Assembly: GCF_902859735.1 (NCBI RefSeq)
Contig: NZ_CADIJY010000022.1
Location: 16,457-80,456, forward strand
Length of the DNA: 64,000 nt
From: Achromobacter aegrifaciens
GTDB lineage: Bacteria; Pseudomonadota; Gammaproteobacteria; Burkholderiales; Burkholderiaceae_B
Reading direction: 5' to 3'
The translations under genes were made by a program, and so were the position numbers. Positions 1-9,150 of this stretch are shown in pieces (the first letter of the stretch is position 1; each line of letters starts with the position of its first letter). Under the pieces are notes generated by a model that saw only the letters and a list, made by a program, of their open reading frames with translations, did no database searches and was not told where the DNA came from.

Positions 1-1098
1 GGATCATGGCCGCCGCGGTTGAGCGCGCCGATTTCCTCATCGCTCAGGTGCGCCACGCGCTCCAGCAGCACCGGGTCAGCGCCGAAGAAATGTTCGCGCA
101 CGTATGCGCCGCCGCGCGCCTTGAACACCTGGTACTCGCCGTCCACGCACTGCATCATTCGCCGGCGCAGGCGGCCGTCATGGTCTTGCGCCAGCAGCGC
201 GTCCCAGCCGGCTCCCCAGATCACCTTGATGACGTTCCAACCGGCGCCGCGGTACACGCTTTCCAGTTCCTGGATGATCTTGGCGTTGCCGCGCACCGGG
301 CCGTCCAGGCGCTGCAGATTGCAGTTCACCACGAAGATCAGGTTGTCCAGTTTTTCGCGGCCGGCCATCGCCACCGCCGCCAGCGTCTCGGGCTGGTCCT
401 GTTCGCCGTCGCCCAGAAAGCCCCAGACCTTGCGGCCTTGCGCGGGGATCAGCTCGCGGTCTTCCAGGTAGCGCATGTAGCGCGCCTGATAGGCGGCCAT
501 CAGCGGTCCCAGTCCCATCGACACGGTCGGGAACTGCCAGAACCCGGGCATGGTGCGCGGATGCGGATAGGACGCCAGCCCGCCGCCGGCCGTCTCGCGC
601 CGGAAGCGGTCGAGTTCTTCCTCGGAAATGCGGCCCTCCAGATAGGCGCGCGCATAGATGCCGGGCGCGGAATGGCCCTGGATGTACAGCATGTCACCCA
701 GGAAGTCCGGCGTGGCCGCACGGAAGAAGTGGCGAAAGCCGGTTTCGTACAGCGTCGTGGCCGAGGCGTAGGTCGCGATGTGTCCGCCCACGCCCGAGGT
801 CTTGCCCGCGCGCAGCACCATGGCCATGGCGTTCCAGCGCAGATAGGCGTCCAGCCGCAGCTCGATGCCCATGTCGCCCGGAAACGAACCCTGCTCCGCT
901 GGCCGGATCGTGTTGACGTAGGGCGTGGCGTTCGGCGCGGCATAGCCGCCGTGGCCGGCGCGGTCCTGGCCGATCAGTTGGTCCAGCAGATAGTGGGTGC
1001 GCGGCCGGCCCTCGTGGGCCAGCACGGCCTGCATGGCCTCCAGCCATTCCTGGGTTTCCTGCGGGTCGGCGTCGGTCGGTTCTGTCGGGGTGTCCATG
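1..1098 (-). CDS. aceE: Pyruvate dehydrogenase E1 component (homodimeric type), N-terminal part, cut by window edge
   Basis: This is the thiamine-diphosphate-dependent E1 subunit of the pyruvate dehydrogenase complex, which decarboxylates pyruvate and passes the acetyl group to the E2 lipoyl domain. The 366 codons present align throughout with E. coli AceE from memory: YLIDQL-like start, INTI-type segment, SYPHPRTMPGFWQFPTVSMG, GDGEQDQPE (the ThDP/Mg GDG motif) and NLIFVVNCNLQRLDGPV. The ATG at 1098 is preceded by AGGAGG at ideal spacing. The C-terminal part lies outside the window. The upstream region carries palindromic operators (see 1164-1224), so local transcriptional control is likely. 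Confidence 0.95.
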
Positions 1099-1163
1099 GC
1101 GTCCTCCTGGTGGGCGCGAAGGCGGCATCCCGGTGTACGGCCGCCGTCATTTCGCATCGTGAA

Positions 1164-1224
1164 TTGCAATTGCATAATGTGCAATTGCAATCGTATGGAG
1201 GAATTCTAATAATTGCAAGTGCAA
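1164..1224 (-). promoter_or_regulatory. aceE promoter with TTGCAA palindromic operators
   Basis: An AT-rich island sits in front of aceE. A perfect 11-bp inverted repeat, TTGCAATTGCA (1164-1174) and TGCAATTGCAA (1180-1190), is separated by 5 bp. A related half, TTGCAAGTGCAA, lies at 1213-1224. On the minus strand TTGCAA (1218-1213) and TACGAT (1195-1190) form a -35/-10 pair with 17-bp spacing, so one operator would overlap the -35 box and the other the start site. This layout suits a repressor. The regulator is not identified; the sites do not look like the known PdhR consensus. Confidence 0.6.
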
Positions 1225-1256
1225 CTATTTCAGGACAGGTCCCCAGGCCCTCCCCG

Positions 1257-1583
1257 CTAGCGGGACGCAGCCATCATGAATTCCACCGCGGCCCTCAGGG
1301 TCGGTTCGTCCGCGGACGAGCCGCCGCGCGGCGGCATCGCGCCCTTGCCCTTGAGCACGGTGGCCAACAGCGCATCCGTGCCCTGCGCAATAAAGGGCGA
1401 CCAGGCTTGCTTGTCGCCCAGCCTGGGCGCATTGGCGACCCCGCTGGCGTGGCATACGACACAGGCGGACTTGTAGAGCTTTTCGCCCGCGGGGTTGATG
1501 GCGGCCAGCGACTCGGCCCCCGCTTGCGCGACGGGCAGGCTGGCCAGGGCGGCGGCGAACGCAATTCGATACAGCGAGGACAT
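1257..1583 (-). CDS. Periplasmic monoheme cytochrome c (c5-like), candidate NirK electron donor
   Basis: This is a small exported cytochrome of 108 residues. The ATG at 1583 begins a signal peptide (MSSLYRIAFAAALASLPVAQA) and the mature part starts near GAESLAAINP. A single CVVCH heme motif follows GEKLYKSA, and AMPPRGG supplies the likely distal Met ligand, as in the cytochrome c5 family. An upstream in-frame ATG at 1646 would put a charged 21-residue extension before the signal peptide and is less likely. It lies 82 bp downstream of nirK on the same strand, so co-transcription and electron delivery to the copper nitrite reductase are reasonable inferences. Confidence 0.85.
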   Translation of the reverse strand: MSSLYRIAFAAALASLPVAQAGAESLAAINPAGEKLYKSACVVCHASGVANAPRLGDKQAWSPFIAQGTDALLATVLKGKGAMPPRGGSSADEPTLRAAVEFMMAASR

Positions 1584-1665
1584 GGCAAGGCTCCGAAAGG
1601 AAAAAGCGTGACGGCGTAGCGGACAGACAAGGGCAAGGCGCGCCACGCGCGCCCTGCCGCCGCGC

Positions 1666-2748
1666 TCAGCGCGGGATCGGACCCGGCGCCTTGATCTGCT
1701 TCATCAGGTCGTCATTCCATTTGCCCTCGACCTTGATATGCCCGGCCGCGCCCAGTTCGAAGGCTTCGATCAGGTTGTGGTTCAGGTAGGCGTACACGCC
1801 GGGCTGCTTGAAGGTGTAGAGCGCCGCGCCCGCCGAACCGCCGCGGATGAACCAGGTCTCCAGGTCCTTCTGCGGCGGGTTGGCGAACTTGCCGGTTTCC
1901 CAGACCCAGTCGCCATGGCCGCCGATCAGATGCGGGCGCGTATCGCGATTGGCCTGCGAATGGATCAGGAGCACCGTCTCGCCGACCTTGGCCGTGAGCG
2001 CGTTCGCCCCCGTCAAGGCCCCGACCTTGCCATTGAAGACGATGTGCGACGGCGTCAGCGTGCGCATGACTTCGACCGTGTCGCCATAGCTTTCCGCCAG
2101 GGTCGCGTAGTCCTTGAATTTGCCGTTCGCGTCCTTGGGGATGTACAGGTCGAACTCGCCTATGGTGTAGGCACGGTCGTAGCGCAGCGGCTTGCCCTGC
2201 GGATCCTTCAGTCCGTCGCGCGGCAGCACCATCAGCGTGCCGCTCATGCCCGCCACCACGTGCCAGGGCACCATGCCTTCGGGCGCACAGTGGTAGACGA
2301 AGGTGCCGCTGCGATCCGCCTTGAAGCGCAGCGTGGCCTGCTCGCCCGGGTTCACGTTGGTGAGCTTGGCCCCGCCCAGCGCGCCGGTGGCGGCGTGGAA
2401 ATCCACGTTGTGCGGCATGGCGTTGGTGGCCGGATTGACCAGGGTCAGTTCGACATAATCGCCTTCATGCACCACCAGGGTCGGACCGGGCATGGACCCG
2501 TTGAACGTCATTGCCTGCAAGGTCGTGCCCTTGTCATCGATGACCATCTTCTTCTCCGCGATGGTCATCGTGAATTCGATCACCTTGGGACCCGAACGGG
2601 CCACCTGCTCATGCGGGTGGACCATGGGCGGGGCGACCAGCGCAACCTTGGCGCGTTCCAGTTGATCGGCGTTCTGGGCGGCTGCCGGGCCGCCCGCCAT
2701 CGCTGCGATCAATGCCATGGCAAGCAAGGTGGGGCGCAAAGCGTTCAT
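1666..2748 (-). CDS. nirK: Copper-containing nitrite reductase (blue type), NO-forming
   Basis: This periplasmic enzyme reduces nitrite to nitric oxide. The 360-residue precursor has a 24-residue signal peptide ending PAAA. All copper ligands are visible: type-1 His113, Cys154, His163 and Met168 ([16 protein letters not shown]), and type-2 His118, His153 and the C-terminal His in [11 protein letters not shown]. The catalytic Asp is in MPHNVDFH. The mature protein matches the blue NirK of Achromobacter xylosoxidans very closely from memory, which is the best clue to the host. The reading frame stays open far upstream of the ATG, but the signal peptide fixes the start at 2748. A TTTGC-N6-GCAAA box is centred 84.5 bp upstream. 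Confidence 0.97.
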   Translation of the reverse strand: MNALRPTLLAMALIAAMAGGPAAAQNADQLERAKVALVAPPMVHPHEQVARSGPKVIEFTMTIAEKKMVIDDKGTTLQAMTFNGSMPGPTLVVHEGDYVELTLVNPATNAMPHNVDFHAATGALGGAKLTNVNPGEQATLRFKADRSGTFVYHCAPEGMVPWHVVAGMSGTLMVLPRDGLKDPQGKPLRYDRAYTIGEFDLYIPKDANGKFKDYATLAESYGDTVEVMRTLTPSHIVFNGKVGALTGANALTAKVGETVLLIHSQANRDTRPHLIGGHGDWVWETGKFANPPQKDLETWFIRGGSAGAALYTFKQPGVYAYLNHNLIEAFELGAAGHIKVEGKWNDDLMKQIKAPGPIPR

Positions 2749-2824
2749 GTGCAACTCCTGTTCGGGTTTCTGCAACGCCGAGTCTGTCGGCGCTTCCATT
2801 GAAGGCTCGCCACCTTTTGCGTTC

Positions 2825-2840
2825 TTTGCTGTAGCGCAAA
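2825..2840. promoter_or_regulatory. FNR/DNR-like box between nirK and its regulator gene
   Basis: TTTGC-N6-GCAAA is a perfect 5-bp inverted repeat and contains the TTG-N8-CAA spacing of Fnr/Dnr/NnrR sites, though with C/G instead of A/T at the fourth position. Its centre is 84.5 bp from the nirK start codon on one side and about 72 bp from the Crp/Fnr gene on the other, so it could serve both genes. The same motif lies at the same distance upstream of nirV (4654-4669). Confidence 0.55.
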
Positions 2841-2904
2841 CTTCAGACCAGCTTGCGAGCCGCCGTGCATTGCCGCCGCGCGGCCGCGATGTCACCATCA
2901 AGGC

Positions 2905-3729
2905 ATGGACCCTCCACACGCTTCCGGGCAGCCTGCGGCGTCGTCGCCCCTGTGCCATGCCCTGCTTCGCAACCTGGATCTGTTCAGGCCCTTGTCCGAT
3001 GCGCAGCTGGACGCCGCGCTGCGCGGCGCGGTGCCTTGCCGCCTGGAGGCCGGCGCCTTGGCCTATCGCCAGGGCGCCGCTGCCGCGCATTTTTTCGTGC
3101 TGCTGCATGGCTGCCTGAAGGTGGCGCAGCTGACGCCGGAGGGCGAACAGGTCGTGGTGCGCTACGTGAATCCCGGCGACATGTTCGGGCTGGCCTGCGC
3201 CATGCGGCAGCCCTGCTATCCGGCTACGGTGCAGACCGTACAGGAAAGCGTCTGCCTGGCGTGGCCGGCCACGGCCTGGGAACGCTTCATCGCCTGCCAT
3301 CCCCAGTTGGGCGCGGCCGCACTGCAAACCATGGGACAGCGCTTGCAGGACGCGCACGTCCGCATCCAGGAGCTGTCCACCGATGAAGTCGAGCAACGGG
3401 TCGCGCGCGCCATCCTGAGGCTGGTGCAGCAATCCGGCCAGCCCATGCAGGACGGCATCGGCATCGGCTTTCCCATCACCCGCCAGGACATCGCCGAAAT
3501 GACCGGCACCACCTTGCACACGGTCAGCCGGCTGCTCAGCGACTGGAAGCAGCGCGGCATCGTCTCGGCCGGACGCAAGCGCGTGGTGCTGCGCTCGCCC
3601 GCCGCCTTGGCCCGCCTGGGCGAGCACGCCGCGCCCGCCGTGGATTGCTCGGCCTGCCTGTCCTGTCGCCACGGGTCGCCGGCCGCGGACGAGGCCTGCG
3701 ACGCGAGCGCCGAGCTGGCCGGCGCATAG
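2905..3729 (+). CDS. Crp/Fnr-family regulator, probably nitrogen-oxide responsive
   Basis: This is a 274-residue transcription factor with an N-terminal cyclic-nucleotide-like sensory domain (about residues 20-140) and a C-terminal winged helix whose recognition segment reads [24 protein letters not shown]. It lacks the N-terminal cysteine cluster of oxygen-sensing Fnr. It has an odd C-terminal extension with CSACLSC followed by another Cys, which could bind metal or be redox active. It is divergent from nirK and convergent with nirV, so a role as the local NnrR/Dnr-type activator of nirK, nirV and perhaps norB is inferred from context. Confidence 0.85.
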   Translation: MDPPHASGQPAASSPLCHALLRNLDLFRPLSDAQLDAALRGAVPCRLEAGALAYRQGAAAAHFFVLLHGCLKVAQLTPEGEQVVVRYVNPGDMFGLACAMRQPCYPATVQTVQESVCLAWPATAWERFIACHPQLGAAALQTMGQRLQDAHVRIQELSTDEVEQRVARAILRLVQQSGQPMQDGIGIGFPITRQDIAEMTGTTLHTVSRLLSDWKQRGIVSAGRKRVVLRSPAALARLGEHAAPAVDCSACLSCRHGSPAADEACDASAELAGA

Positions 3730-3746
3730 CGCGCAGGCAACGCGGC

Positions 3747-4577
3747 CTAGCCGGGTTCCAGCACCAGCCGCAGCCCCAGGTTGGCGGGCGGCACGCCGAC
3801 CGAACACGCGCCGCCCTTGGGGTCGCGGATGAAATCGGGCAGATACGCGACGTGCCTGCCGGCCGCGACGCGTATGCCGCAGTTGCGGCTTTCCTGCTCC
3901 TGCTCCTGCGCCGCATTGCCGCTTGCGCCATCGCGCAGCCCGTCCAGCACGCGCCGCGCATGGCAATCGTCGGTCCAGTCCCACACGCTGCCCGCCATGT
4001 CCATCAGGCCGGCGCGGTTGCGGCCATAGGCGCCGAAGGCGCGCACCGTGACGTCGCCCTGCGCGCCGCGCAGGCTCTGTTGTTCGTATTCCGCCAGCCA
4101 GCGCTGCGCCGGGTCGCTGCCATCGGGCAAGGCCGGCAAGACGTCCGCGCGATAGGCTTCGCCCGCCGCGTAGACCCATTCGGCATAGCTGGGCAGGCGC
4201 AGGCGCCTGCCGGTGCGTTCGGACAGCCACGCAGCATAGGCAACCGCGTCGGTCCAGCTGATGCCTACCGCGGGCAGGTCGGGCGCAACCGCCTGGCGCT
4301 GCGCGGGATCCAACGCCTTGCATGCGCCGGCCTCCACGCACGCTGCGTATTCGGCCTGGCTGACCTGTCGTGTCATGATGACCAGGCCATCCGGATAGCG
4401 CGCGACGCGCGGCGCGGGCGTGGCGGGATAGCCGTTGCGCAAGGCCTCGCCCGGCGGCACGTAGCTCACCTCGCCCGGCGGCAGCCGCGTGATTTCCGGC
4501 AACGCAAAACGGGCCCCGTCCTGGGGCCCGCAAGCGGTCAACAGCAATGAAACGATGACGGTCGGCAGGATGCGCAT
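3747..4577 (-). CDS. nirV: NirV-like lipoprotein of the formylglycine-generating enzyme (SUMF1) family
   Basis: The 276-residue product starts [17 protein letters not shown], a lipoprotein signal with LTAC lipobox, and GGAG lies upstream of the ATG at 4577. The body is an FGE-sulfatase/SUMF1 domain: [46 protein letters not shown] and [16 protein letters not shown]. NirV proteins accompany nirK in many denitrifiers, but their function is not settled. Here nirV is separated from nirK by the regulator gene and follows norB on the same strand. A longer start at 4628 would place the hydrophobic signal internally. Confidence 0.85.
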   Translation of the reverse strand: MRILPTVIVSLLLTACGPQDGARFALPEITRLPPGEVSYVPPGEALRNGYPATPAPRVARYPDGLVIMTRQVSQAEYAACVEAGACKALDPAQRQAVAPDLPAVGISWTDAVAYAAWLSERTGRRLRLPSYAEWVYAAGEAYRADVLPALPDGSDPAQRWLAEYEQQSLRGAQGDVTVRAFGAYGRNRAGLMDMAGSVWDWTDDCHARRVLDGLRDGASGNAAQEQEQESRNCGIRVAAGRHVAYLPDFIRDPKGGACSVGVPPANLGLRLVLEPG

Positions 4578-4647
4578 GCGGCGGTTCTCCGGAATGCCCG
4601 CGCCGGTCGGGCGCGGGCTGGATTCCATTGGACCGGCTGCCGCGGCC

Positions 4648-4675
4648 GGGCTCTTTGCGCTGAAGCAAAGAGCCC
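4648..4675 (-). terminator. Perfect 11-bp hairpin after norB; overlaps a candidate Fnr/Dnr box for nirV
   Basis: GGGCTCTTTGC and its exact complement GCAAAGAGCCC enclose a 6-nt loop, 26 bp after the norB stop. No T-run follows on the minus strand, so termination would be weak. The inner part (4654-4669) is TTTGC-N6-GCAAA, the same motif found before nirK, and its centre is 84.5 bp from the nirV ATG. The element may therefore act as a protein-binding site, a hairpin, or both. Confidence 0.45.
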
Positions 4676-4700
4676 GACGCTCGCCGCGCGCCGCGCGCCG

Positions 4701-6986
4701 CTACCCGCGCGCCGCCTTGGCCTGCAGGCGCGGCTCGGCCAGCGCGGGCTTGCCGCTCAGAAGGCCCAGGATCACCTGCATCACGATGGCCAGCGCGCCC
4801 AGCAGGAACACCACGTCGCCGAAGGTGCGGCCCCAGCGCAGGTTCTGCAGCAGCTCCTGCTGCATGAAGCCTTCGCTGCGGGCGTACCACATGCCCTCGC
4901 TGACGCTGGCGTGGAACTGGATCAGCCCCACCGGCAGCAGGCTGGTGAAGATCATCAGCGCGAGGCCCAGGTTCATGCCCCAGAACGCCAGCTTCATCAA
5001 ACCGGGGCTCAGCGCGTACTGCGGACGGATGTAGCGCAGCACCAGCAGGGTGAAGCCCAGCGCCAGGAAGCCATACACGCCGAACAGGGCCGCGTGCGCG
5101 TGCACCGGCGTGGTGTTCAGGCCCTGGATGTAGTACAGCGAAACGGGCGGGTTGATCATGAAGCCGAAGACGCCCGCGCCCAGCATGTTCCAGAAGGCCA
5201 CGGCGACGAAGCACATCAGCGGCCACTTCAGGTTTTCCATCCAGGGCGCGCGGGTCTTCAGGCGCCAGTTCTCCCAGGCCTCATGCCCCAGCACGATGAG
5301 CGGCACCACTTCCAGCGCCGAGAAGCTGGCGCCGATGGCCATCACGGGCGTGGTGGTGCCGGCGAAGTACAGGTGATGGAAGGTGCCGGGTATGCCGCCC
5401 AGCATGAAGAGCGAGGCCGAGGCCAGGCTGGCCGTGGTGGCCATGCGGCGCGACACCAAGCCCAGCGTGGAGAAGATGAAGGCCAGCGCCGTGGTCGCGA
5501 AGACTTCGAAGAAGCCTTCCACCCACAGGTGCACGATCCACCAGCGCCAGTACTCCATCACCGTCAGGTGCGTGCGTTCGCCGTAGAAGAAGCCGGCGCC
5601 GTAGAACAGGCCGATGGCGCCGACCGAAGCGGTCAGGAGCGCCAGCAGGTTCTTGTCCCCGCCCGGCGTGCGCAGCGCCGGCACGATGCCGCGCAGCATC
5701 AGCACCAGCCAGAAGCAGATGCCGGCGAACTTGCCGATCTGCCACAGGCGGCCCAGGTCCACGTATTCATAGCCCTGGTGGCCCAGCCAGAAGTTCAGGT
5801 CCGGCGGCATGATCTGCGCGATCGCGAGGTAGTTCCCGGTGAACGATCCGACCACCACCAGCACCAGCGCCCAGAACAGGATGTCGACGCCAAGCTTCTG
5901 GAACTTGGGATCGCGCCCGCCGTTGATCAACGGCGCCAGAAACAGGCCGGCGGCCAGGAAGCCCGTGGCGATCCAGAACAGCGCGCTCTGGATATGCCAG
6001 GTGCGCACCAGCGAATACGGGAACCACTGCGACAGGTCGACGCCATAGAACTTCTGCCCTTCGACGGTGTAGTGCGCGGTGAAGGCGCCCAGCAGCACCT
6101 GGAAGCCGAACAGCGCCACGACCAGGAACAGGTACTTGCCCAGGGCGCGCTGCGACGGCGTCAGGGCGAAGGTGGTCAGCGGGTCCTTGGCTGGCGCCAG
6201 CGGCTCGTCGTCTTCCTTGCCGCGCAGGAACGCCCAGGCCCAGACCAGGAAGCCGATGCCGGCCAGCAGCACCACCACGCTGAGGATGGACCACATGACG
6301 TTTTCGGCGCTGGGCACGTTGTCGATCAGGGGTTCATGCGGCCAGTTGTTGGTGTAGGTGACCGCCTTGCCTTCGCGCTCGGTGGCCGCGGCCCATGCCG
6401 TCCAGAAGAAGAAATGCGTGAGCTGGGTGCGGCGCGCGGCGTCGGGCAGCGTGTTTTCCTTCATCGCGAAATTTTCGCGGCTGCGGTGCAGCGCGGGCGC
6501 GTCGGAGAACAGCTGGTCGTAATAGGCGGCGGTCTGCGCCATGGCGCGCGCGCGCCGCGGACTCACCGCCAGCGTGTCGGTGGCGGCGTCGCTGCGGTTG
6601 GCGCGGTATTCGGCCTTCAGTTCCGCGCGCAACGCTGCCTGGGCGCCCGCGTCCAGCTGCGCATAGTCCCGGCCGTGCTGCTCGCGCGCGGCCAGGTCCA
6701 GCCAGGCGGTCAGTTCACGGTGCAGCCAGTCGGCCGTCCAGTCCGGCGCCTGGTAGGCGCCGTGTCCCCAGACCGATCCCAGCTGCATGCCGCCGACCGA
6801 TTGCCAGGCCGTCTGGCCGTCCAGGATGTCGTCGCGGCCGAACAGCGGTTTGCCGTCGGTCGTCACGACCTGCCCGGGAATCGGCGGCGCCTGGCGATAG
6901 ACCTCGCCGCCGTAGAAGCCCAGCAATGCGAACGTGACCGCCAATACGGCGATCAAGGTGAACCATAATTTCCGATACGGACCCAT
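4701..6986 (-). CDS. norB: Quinol-dependent nitric oxide reductase (qNor)
   Basis: This single-subunit inner-membrane enzyme of 761 residues reduces NO to N2O using quinol. The N-terminal 220 residues form the periplasmic cytochrome-c-like extension typical of qNor but without heme motifs. The heme-copper-oxidase-like core of about 12 helices follows, with metal-ligand regions [37 protein letters not shown] and [15 protein letters not shown]. The ATG at 6986 follows GGAGG and begins [14 protein letters not shown], a membrane anchor; the open frame upstream of it is judged non-coding. norB precedes nirV and completes NO removal next to the NO-producing NirK. Confidence 0.95.
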   Translation of the reverse strand: MGPYRKLWFTLIAVLAVTFALLGFYGGEVYRQAPPIPGQVVTTDGKPLFGRDDILDGQTAWQSVGGMQLGSVWGHGAYQAPDWTADWLHRELTAWLDLAAREQHGRDYAQLDAGAQAALRAELKAEYRANRSDAATDTLAVSPRRARAMAQTAAYYDQLFSDAPALHRSRENFAMKENTLPDAARRTQLTHFFFWTAWAAATEREGKAVTYTNNWPHEPLIDNVPSAENVMWSILSVVVLLAGIGFLVWAWAFLRGKEDDEPLAPAKDPLTTFALTPSQRALGKYLFLVVALFGFQVLLGAFTAHYTVEGQKFYGVDLSQWFPYSLVRTWHIQSALFWIATGFLAAGLFLAPLINGGRDPKFQKLGVDILFWALVLVVVGSFTGNYLAIAQIMPPDLNFWLGHQGYEYVDLGRLWQIGKFAGICFWLVLMLRGIVPALRTPGGDKNLLALLTASVGAIGLFYGAGFFYGERTHLTVMEYWRWWIVHLWVEGFFEVFATTALAFIFSTLGLVSRRMATTASLASASLFMLGGIPGTFHHLYFAGTTTPVMAIGASFSALEVVPLIVLGHEAWENWRLKTRAPWMENLKWPLMCFVAVAFWNMLGAGVFGFMINPPVSLYYIQGLNTTPVHAHAALFGVYGFLALGFTLLVLRYIRPQYALSPGLMKLAFWGMNLGLALMIFTSLLPVGLIQFHASVSEGMWYARSEGFMQQELLQNLRWGRTFGDVVFLLGALAIVMQVILGLLSGKPALAEPRLQAKAARG

Positions 6987-7017
6987 GATGGGAACGCCCT
7001 CCAGTGTTGCGGTTTTG

Positions 7018-7079
7018 GGGTACGTACCCATATGCGAATTCCGTGCCAGGAAAAATCCCATGCAAATCATGGCATTGCA
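7018..7079 (-). promoter_or_regulatory. norB upstream region with two palindromes
   Basis: GGGTACGTACCC (7018-7029) is a 12-bp perfect palindrome centred 37.5 bp before the norB ATG. TGCAA-N9-TTGCA (7061-7079) is a second inverted repeat further upstream. Neither fits a good Fnr, NorR or NsrR consensus. Both are plausible operator candidates because norB must respond to NO, but no regulator can be assigned from sequence alone. Confidence 0.35.
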
Positions 7080-7225
7080 ATTCACACGGTTTTTTTCACC
7101 GTGGCCAGCCAGGGTATAAATCACCAATAAAGGGTTGTTTAGACCGCGAAATGCCGGCGTCGCGCCTGGCGCCCGCCTCTTACAATCCCCGCAGCATTCC
7201 CACCTCTTTCAAAGGAACCGACCGC

Positions 7226-7684
7226 ATGGCCACGGGCAAGCCCGATGCGTGGAGCCTCTTCCTGACCGCGCATGCGCTGGTAGTGGAAGAAATCGAAAAG
7301 CGCCTGTCAGCCGCCGGCCTGCCGCCGCTGGCCTGGTATGACGCCTTATGGGCGCTGGAGCGCGCGCCCGACGGCACGGCCAGGATGTTCGAGATCGCCG
7401 AGCGCATGGTGATCGCGCGCTACAACCTGACGCGCCTGATGGACCGCATCGAGGCCGAAGGCCTGGTCGAACGCTTCCGCTCGGACGAAGACCGCCGCGC
7501 CACCTACGCCCGCCTCACGCCCAAGGGCCGCGCGCTGCGCCGCGAGATGTGGAAGGTCTACGGCCCCGCCGTCGACGAACTGTTCCTGTCGCGGCTGCCG
7601 CAGGCGCAGCAAGACGCCATGGCGGCGAGCTTCCTGGACATCGCGCGCCACGTGCGCGCATCCAACAAGGAGTCTGCTGAATGA
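7226..7684 (+). CDS. MarR-family transcriptional regulator
   Basis: This 152-residue winged-helix protein shows the MarR pattern: PPLAWYDALWALERAPDG, ARMFEIAERMVIARYNLTRLMDRIEAEGLVER and the wing RSDEDRRATYARLTPKG. The ATG at 7226 is preceded by AAAGGAA; the frame is open upstream but has no better start. Its stop overlaps the start of the following racemase gene (ATGA), so the two are translated as a coupled pair and the regulator may respond to the racemase substrate. Confidence 0.9.
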   Translation: MATGKPDAWSLFLTAHALVVEEIEKRLSAAGLPPLAWYDALWALERAPDGTARMFEIAERMVIARYNLTRLMDRIEAEGLVERFRSDEDRRATYARLTPKGRALRREMWKVYGPAVDELFLSRLPQAQQDAMAASFLDIARHVRASNKESAE

Positions 7685-8385
7685 ACGCCACGCCCCTGCA
7701 CATCGGCATCGTCGCCTGCTCGGCGGAAGGCGCCGCGCTTTGCTACCGCACGCTGTGCGCGGAAGGCGCCCAGCGCCTGGGCCCGCACGCGCACCCGGAG
7801 ATTTCGCTGCACACGCATTCGCTGGCGGACTATGTCGCCTGCCTGGACCAGGCCGACCTGGCCGGGGTGGGCGCGCTGATGCAGTCGTCGGCGGGCAAGC
7901 TGGCGCGCGCGGGCGCGGATTTCCTGATCTGCCCGGACAACACCATCCACCAGGCGCTGGACCATGTGCTGCCGCAGTCGCCCCTGCCCTGGCTGCATAT
8001 CGCCGAAGAGGTCGCGGCCGAGGCCCAGGCGCGCGGCTTGCGCCGCATCGGCATCCTGGGCACGCGCTGGCTGGTGGACAGCAGCGTCTATCCGGACAAG
8101 CTGGAAGCGCGCGGGCTGCAATGGTTGCGGCCGGCGCAAGCGGACCGCGACACGCTGGCCCGCGTCATCATGGATGAACTGGTGTACGGCGTGTTCAAGC
8201 CGGAATCCGTGGCGAAGCTGCAAGCCGTGATCGAGCGCCTGCGCGAGGCTGGCTGCGACGCCGTGGTACTGGGCTGCACCGAGTTGCCGCTGGTGCTGAA
8301 CGACGGCAATTCGGCCCTGCCCACGCTGGATTCGACCCGCATCCTGGCGCGCGCCGCGCTCACCCGCGCCTTGCGCGGCGCCTGA
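7681..8385 (+). CDS. Aspartate/glutamate racemase family amino-acid racemase (YgeA-like)
   Basis: The 234-residue product belongs to the PLP-independent racemase fold. The second catalytic cysteine is clear in GCTELPL (Cys199). At the first site the sequence is CPDNTIH with Thr88 where aspartate racemases carry Cys. That Thr/Cys pair is the pattern of the E. coli YgeA group, which racemises several amino acids. Hydantoin racemase or maleate isomerase relatives are less likely because of these motifs. The start overlaps the MarR stop. Confidence 0.8.
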   Translation: MNATPLHIGIVACSAEGAALCYRTLCAEGAQRLGPHAHPEISLHTHSLADYVACLDQADLAGVGALMQSSAGKLARAGADFLICPDNTIHQALDHVLPQSPLPWLHIAEEVAAEAQARGLRRIGILGTRWLVDSSVYPDKLEARGLQWLRPAQADRDTLARVIMDELVYGVFKPESVAKLQAVIERLREAGCDAVVLGCTELPLVLNDGNSALPTLDSTRILARAALTRALRGA

Positions 8386-8395
8386 TCCGGCGCCC

Positions 8396-9106
8396 TCAGA
8401 TCTGGTCCAGGCCGTATTGGCGCAAGCGCTCCAGGTCCAGCACCTTGATCTGGTTGTAGGCCAGCGCCAGGATGCCCTGGTCGGCCAGCGTCTGCAGCGC
8501 CTGGTTGACCCGCTGGCGCGACAGGCCCGTCAGATAGCCTAGTTCTTCCTGCGAGATCGCCAGCGTCAGATCGGTGGACGGATACAGCTGCGGATTGAAC
8601 AGCTGCGCCAGCGACTGCGCCACGCGCGCGTCCGCATCCAGCAAACGGTGGTTCTGGATGGAAGCGATGAACTCGCCCATGCGGTTGTTCAACTGGCCGA
8701 TGACGAAATGCGAAAAAGGCAGGCTGGCCGACAACAGCGCATGGAAGGTGGCCGTAGGCACCAGCAACACCAGCGACGGCTGGATCGCCACCACGTCGTA
8801 CTTGCGCAGTTCGCGCTTGATGACGCTGCCCTCGCCGAACCAGCCGCCCGGCGGCACGCCCGAAAAGGTGCAGCTGCGGCCCGATTCGTTGTAGATGGCC
8901 AGCTTCAACAGACCCGTGTGCACGCCCAGCCAATAGTCCGACGGCGCATTGCGCCGCGCGATCCAGGCGCCGTTGGGCACGTGTTCGGCGCGCGCGGTCG
9001 CCAGCACCAGATCCTGGTGGCGGGCCTCCAGCGCGGTAAACCAGGCACAGGATCCGAACAGGCCGGCCAGTTCCTCGGCGGAAACGATGTTTGAAACGTC
9101 GGACAT
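8396..9106 (-). CDS. Crp/Fnr-family transcriptional regulator
   Basis: This 236-residue regulator has an N-terminal cNMP-binding-like beta-barrel (WIARRNAPSDYWLGVHTGLLKLAIY, PPGGWFGEGSVIKRELRKYDVVAI) and a C-terminal helix-turn-helix, ISQEELGYLTGLSRQRVNQALQTLADQGIL. No Fnr-type cysteine cluster is present. It is divergent from the acyl-CoA synthetase operon, with a Crp-like palindrome between them, so it probably controls that operon and itself. It ends 10 bp from the convergent racemase stop. Confidence 0.88.
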   Translation of the reverse strand: MSDVSNIVSAEELAGLFGSCAWFTALEARHQDLVLATARAEHVPNGAWIARRNAPSDYWLGVHTGLLKLAIYNESGRSCTFSGVPPGGWFGEGSVIKRELRKYDVVAIQPSLVLLVPTATFHALLSASLPFSHFVIGQLNNRMGEFIASIQNHRLLDADARVAQSLAQLFNPQLYPSTDLTLAISQEELGYLTGLSRQRVNQALQTLADQGILALAYNQIKVLDLERLRQYGLDQI

Positions 9107-9150
9107 GGGAATAACTGTGTAAAACTTGGGGAAGCCAGGTCGGCCGGCCG

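Noticed and set aside
1666-5226. One continuous minus-strand open frame of 1186 codons ending in NirK
   Set aside because: Only the last 360 codons are NirK with its own signal peptide. The upstream part is antisense to the Fnr-like gene and overlaps nirV and norB.
4911-6968. A 685-codon open frame on the plus strand inside norB
   Set aside because: It is antisense to norB, rich in His/Gln/Arg/Gly typical of the complement of GC-rich genes, and has no recognisable domain.
7061-7083. NsrR site before norB
   Set aside because: ATGCA is present but the second half and the spacing do not fit; the match is far poorer than that before hmp.
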